Assembly: GCA_963770035.1 (NCBI GenBank)
Contig: CAVYON010000053.1
Location: 434,001-498,000, forward strand
From: Roseiarcus sp963770035
GTDB lineage: Bacteria; Pseudomonadota; Alphaproteobacteria; Rhizobiales; Beijerinckiaceae
Length of the DNA stretch: 64,000 nt
Reading direction: 5' to 3'
Below the pieces are notes generated by a model that had not been told where the DNA came from, did no database searches, and saw only the letters and a list, made by a program, of their open reading frames with translations. Shown piece after piece: positions 61,510 to 64,000 of the stretch; the stretch's first letter is position 1; every line of letters begins with the position of its first letter. The position numbers and the translations under genes are program-made.

Positions 61510-62115
61510 CTATTCGCGCACGGGCTCTTCGACCGGCTGCTGTACAGCAGCGAAGTTGCGGCGATGGTTTTCCGTCCGCACCGGCCGCTCCGCCGGGTCG
61601 CGTCCGATCCGGGCCATGAGCTGGGTAAGGTCGATGAACTCGTCGGCCTGCCGGCGCAACTCGTCTGCGACCATTGGCGGCTGGGTCGAGATCGTCGAAA
61701 CGACCGCGACCCGCACGCCCTTCCGCTGCATGGCTTCAACCAGCGAACGGAAATCGCCGTCGCCCGAAAACAGAACCATCAGGTCCATGTGCTCGGCCAT
61801 CTCCATTGCGTTCACCGCAAGCTCGATGTCCATGTTGCCCTTGACCTTCCGGCGACCTGTAGAGTCGACAAATTCCTTTGTCGGCTTGGTGACCACCGCG
61901 TAGCCGTTGTAGTCGAGCCAATCGACCAGCGGCCGGATCGAGGAATATTCCTGATCGTCGACCAAAGCGGTGTAGTAGAATGCCCGGATGAGACGGCCCT
62001 TGGCCTGAAACTCCTTCAGCAGACGTTTGTAGTCGATGTCGAACCCAAGCGCCTTCGCGCTCGCGTATAAGTTTGCGCCATCGATAAAGAGGGCGATCCG
62101 TTCAACTGTAGACAT
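61510..62115 (-). CDS. NYN/LabA-like domain protein (201 aa)
   Basis: This is a PIN-like NYN fold typical of RNA-processing proteins of the LabA/DUF88 family. The acidic active-site residues are in FIDGANLY (Asp), KGNMDIELAVNAM (Asp), FSGDGDFRSLV (two Asp) and the conserved Arg region RGVRVAVVSTI. A short flexible tail follows. I start at MSTVERIALF; the longer upstream frame is unconserved. The family is predicted to be a ribonuclease or RNA-binding protein. Substrate unknown. Confidence 0.88.
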   Translation of the reverse strand: MSTVERIALFIDGANLYASAKALGFDIDYKRLLKEFQAKGRLIRAFYYTALVDDQEYSSIRPLVDWLDYNGYAVVTKPTKEFVDSTGRRKVKGNMDIELAVNAMEMAEHMDLMVLFSGDGDFRSLVEAMQRKGVRVAVVSTISTQPPMVADELRRQADEFIDLTQLMARIGRDPAERPVRTENHRRNFAAVQQPVEEPVRE

Positions 62116-62622
62116 TTTACGCTTCTTTTCGATAAATAGCCAACAGCGCCTCCCAAATGCGAGGCGTCGTCGACAGGACATCACCGGAAAACAACGATCA
62201 GGCCTGATTTTGCAATCATGCCAACAGCGCACAGCAAATCCGGCGAGAGATTCCCGTGCGCATATTCACATGTGCTCGACGCCGATCGAGCTGCAAAACA
62301 TTTGGATCGTTGCGGCGATTCTCCTAATATCGAACTTTTGCGGCAAAAGTTGAAGAGGCAAATCGCGAATTGACACATAACCGCTCTCGGTTTCGTTAAT
62401 CGGCCGTGCGGCGCCGGTTGGCGGGCCTGTGGACCGACCCTTATGGAGCCGACAAGAGGCGTTGATTGGAGCGATGAATCTCGTTCGTTACAGAAAGGCC
62501 CGGAATGTGAAGTCGGATGTTCCCGGTCTTCCTCGAGGCGGGGGCGATGATGTCGGTTGCGGTCGACGGCGCCGGACGCCAGGCGCAGCGGCTCGTCGCT
62601 TTCGCCCGCACGTGAGGACGTG
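62116..62622. other. Intergenic region
   Basis: About 500 bases with no supported gene. The first half is AT-richer than the surrounding DNA (around 62200-62400) and may hold promoters for the flanking, divergent genes. No palindrome or repeat of note was seen. Confidence 0.5.
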
Positions 62623-62940
62623 ATGAGACGAGTGCGGTCCTGGACCGGTCTCGCGCTCGCCGCCGGCTACGGACTCGTCTTCCTTGTCCTCTATCTCGAC
62701 TATCAGCGGCGAGCAGGCACATGGTTTGCCGACCTGCCGCTGGTGCTGGCCTCCCTGCCCTTCACCCTGACGATGCGAGCTTTGAACGGCGGCAGCTACG
62801 ACTTCGCCGGCGACATGACGGCCCGCGTGATTGTGGCTGCCGCCTTCTGCACTGCGCTCGCCTATGTCGCGGGACTCGCGCTCGAGACGATCGCACGCGC
62901 TCTGTTTGGCGCCCTGAGGTCCGTAAGGCCGGGTCGGTGA
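62623..62940 (+). CDS. Small three-helix membrane protein, hypothetical (105 aa)
   Basis: Three hydrophobic segments are visible: GLALAAGYGLVFLVLYL, LPLVLASLPFTLTM and VIVAAAFCTALAYVAGLAL, with positively charged ends. It has no recognised family. The ATG at 62623 directly follows a GTG (GTGATGAGA) with GAGGAC upstream. It lies about 120 bases before the YjbQ gene, on the same strand. Function unknown. Confidence 0.6.
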   Translation: MRRVRSWTGLALAAGYGLVFLVLYLDYQRRAGTWFADLPLVLASLPFTLTMRALNGGSYDFAGDMTARVIVAAAFCTALAYVAGLALETIARALFGALRSVRPGR

Positions 62941-63061
62941 CAGGTGCTGCGCCGCAGATTCCAGGATTTGAAGGGTTATGAAGTGCTCCGACAATTCGAC
63001 GCAGACGCGAAGGGGCGCCCTTCAGTGCGCCCCCAGTCCGCACACGCCACGGAGAGCCGCC

Positions 63062-63482
63062 ATGAAATCGTATCGCAAGGAACTGTGGTTCGAGACGCCG
63101 GGGCGGAGGGCGCTCCTCAACATCACTCCGCAAGTGGAAGCCGCACTTGTGGAAAGCGGTGTTCGGGAGGGCCTCGTCCTCGTCAACGCGATGCACATCA
63201 CCGCCTCCGTCTTCATCAACGACGACGAGAGCGGGTTGCACGCCGATTACGAGGCGTGGCTGGAAAAGCTCGCCCCGCACGAACCGATCTCGGCCTACCG
63301 CCACAATCGGACCGGCGAGGACAACGCCGACGCCCACATGAAGCGCCAGGTGATGGGCCGCGAGGTGGTCGATCGCCGTCACCGAAGGCCGGCTCGACTT
63401 CGGCCCGTGGGAGCAGATCTTCTACGGCGAGTTCGACGGCGGCCGGAGGAAGCGCGTGCTGGTCAAGATCATCGGCGCGTGA
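63062..63482 (+). CDS. YjbQ/UPF0047 family protein, frameshifted as read (about 139 aa)
   Basis: This small YjbQ-fold protein has the blocks FETPGRRALLNITPQVEAAL, GLVLVNAMHITASVFINDDE and HRHNRTGEDNADAHMKRQVM (given in part). At about 63372 the frame shifts; the other phase continues VAVTEGRLDFGPWEQIFYGE and RKRVLVKIIGA to a stop at 63480. GTGGTCGATCGCCGTC would read in frame with one base fewer. YjbQ proteins are reported to have weak thiamine-phosphate-synthase-like activity; the role here is unknown. Confidence 0.9.
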
Positions 63483-63485
63483 GCG

Positions 63486-63686
63486 CTACTCCTGTTCAGC
63501 AGACTTTGGGTGAGCGTTGAGGGCGCGCGTGATTCGCGACTGCAACCGTTCCAGCTCATGGCGATGCATCGACACCGCGATGTTCTCCTGGCCGTCGATC
63601 GCGGTGAGAAATGTCAGGACGGCAACGTGGTCGCTGATGATCACGTCGGCGCTGCGCGATTGAAAATTGAGGATGGGCTCGGGCAT
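63486..63686 (-). CDS. Small hypothetical protein (66 aa)
   Basis: The protein MPEPILNFQSRSADVIISDH continues VAVLTFLTAIDGQENIAVSM and MHRHELERLQSRITRALNA (overlapping pieces). It is soluble-looking and amphipathic. TTGGAGACCGAT precedes the ATG, an excellent ribosome site. It lies between yjbQ (convergent) and the HAD gene (divergent). No family is recognised. Confidence 0.6.
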   Translation of the reverse strand: MPEPILNFQSRSADVIISDHVAVLTFLTAIDGQENIAVSMHRHELERLQSRITRALNAHPKSAEQE

Positions 63687-63731
63687 ATCGGTCTCCAATT
63701 CCGAAAATCATATTGGCCCTCCGTGGCTTTG

Positions 63732-63750
63732 TCAGGGGGACTGCCCCTGA
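63732..63750. other. Short hairpin between divergent genes
   Basis: TCAGGGG-GACTG-CCCCTGA is a perfect 7-bp stem with a five-base loop, followed by AAAA on the plus strand. It lies in the divergent promoter region, not after a gene, so an operator or leader structure is as likely as a terminator. Confidence 0.45.
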
Positions 63751-63838
63751 AAAAGCGCTCGGCGGCCGGATCGCTCGACGCGTCGTCACACAATGCTGAT
63801 AGGATTCAATCGGCGTCATCAAACCACGGGGCTGCTCC

Positions 63839-64000
63839 ATGCGCATCGAACCGGTGTTCCTCTTCGATCTCGACGGCACGCTGGTCGACAGCGTCTACCA
63901 GCACGTGCTCGCCTGGAAGGAGGCCCTGGATACGGAGGGGATCGACCTCTCCGTCTGGCGCATACATCGCAAGATCGGCATGAGCGGCGGCCTGTTCACC
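63839..64000 (+). CDS. HAD-superfamily hydrolase, N-terminal part (continues past the window)
   Basis: The frame MRIEPVFLFDLDGTLVDSVY shows the HAD motif I (DLDGT with the nucleophilic Asp), and the cap region begins HVLAWKEALDTEGID. The gene runs off the window end after 54 codons. Such enzymes are phosphoglycolate-phosphatase-like or beta-phosphoglucomutase-like; the rest is needed to tell. The start follows GGGGCTGCTCC. Confidence 0.85.
   Translation, partial: MRIEPVFLFDLDGTLVDSVYQHVLAWKEALDTEGIDLSVWRIHRKIGMSGGLFT

Overview
The window is high-GC bacterial chromosome that looks like an alphaproteobacterium of the Hyphomicrobiales (Rhizobiales) type. The evidence is the CIRCE-controlled groESL operon, a DUF177 gene next to a ubiquinol-cytochrome c chaperone gene, a membrane H+-pyrophosphatase, a BacA/SbmA-like ABC exporter, a rpmH-rnpA-yidC-engB cluster and an aioXSRBA arsenite-oxidation cluster. 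Family and genus cannot be fixed from the sequence alone.

Layout. 1-3.2 kb: groES-groEL, then a reversed ppk2 gene flanked by two copies of the same terminator. 3.2-6.4 kb: a heavily frameshifted TIR-STAND-TPR gene (an NLR-like, defence-type architecture). 6.4-23.5 kb: mostly housekeeping and envelope genes (DUF445, an alpha/beta hydrolase, the BacA-like ABC protein, DUF177, a cytochrome bc1 chaperone, BamE, an EEP-family phosphohydrolase, a VapBC pair, HppA, a 1,813-residue membrane-anchored GH94-type protein, and a tiny secreted protein with porin-like cysteines). 23.8-25.85 kb: a toxin-antitoxin cluster in which two diverged hicAB copies bracket an oppositely oriented brnTA pair.

26.06-39.69 kb is an arsenic island. 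It holds aioX-aioS-aioR (sensing), a sigma-54 promoter, aioB-aioA (arsenite oxidase) and a moaA fragment. It also holds an arsR-permease-thioredoxin unit, an arsR-arsC(LMW-PTP type)-arsC(glutaredoxin type)-acr3 operon, and a third, divergent arsR. Both island edges fall inside truncated genes (moaA facing a DUF29 gene on the left; a 5'-less metallophosphoesterase on the right). A tRNA-Lys(UUU) and an ISAs1-type insertion sequence follow. Together the genes suggest periplasmic oxidation of As(III) to As(V), switched on by AioXSR and sigma-54, with cytoplasmic arsenate reduction, As(III) efflux and three separately built ArsR repressors.

42-46.5 kb: lipA, a GT39-like membrane glycosyltransferase, a short-chain dehydrogenase and gloB. 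46.5-49.2 kb is a gene-poor, repeat-bearing stretch with a long inverted-repeat (MITE-like) element and one AT-rich orphan gene. 49.2-64 kb returns to core genes: an esterase lipoprotein, rpmH-rnpA-yidC-engB, the stress cluster prkA-yeaH-spoVR, galM, a family 5 uracil-DNA glycosylase, a NYN-domain protein, YjbQ and the start of a HAD phosphatase.

Caution: genes expected to be intact, including the essential yidC, carry single-base frameshifts. Several are best explained by one extra base, so some are probably assembly errors. The TIR-STAND gene has far more breaks than any other locus and may be truly decayed. No CRISPR array, prophage or integrase was seen.
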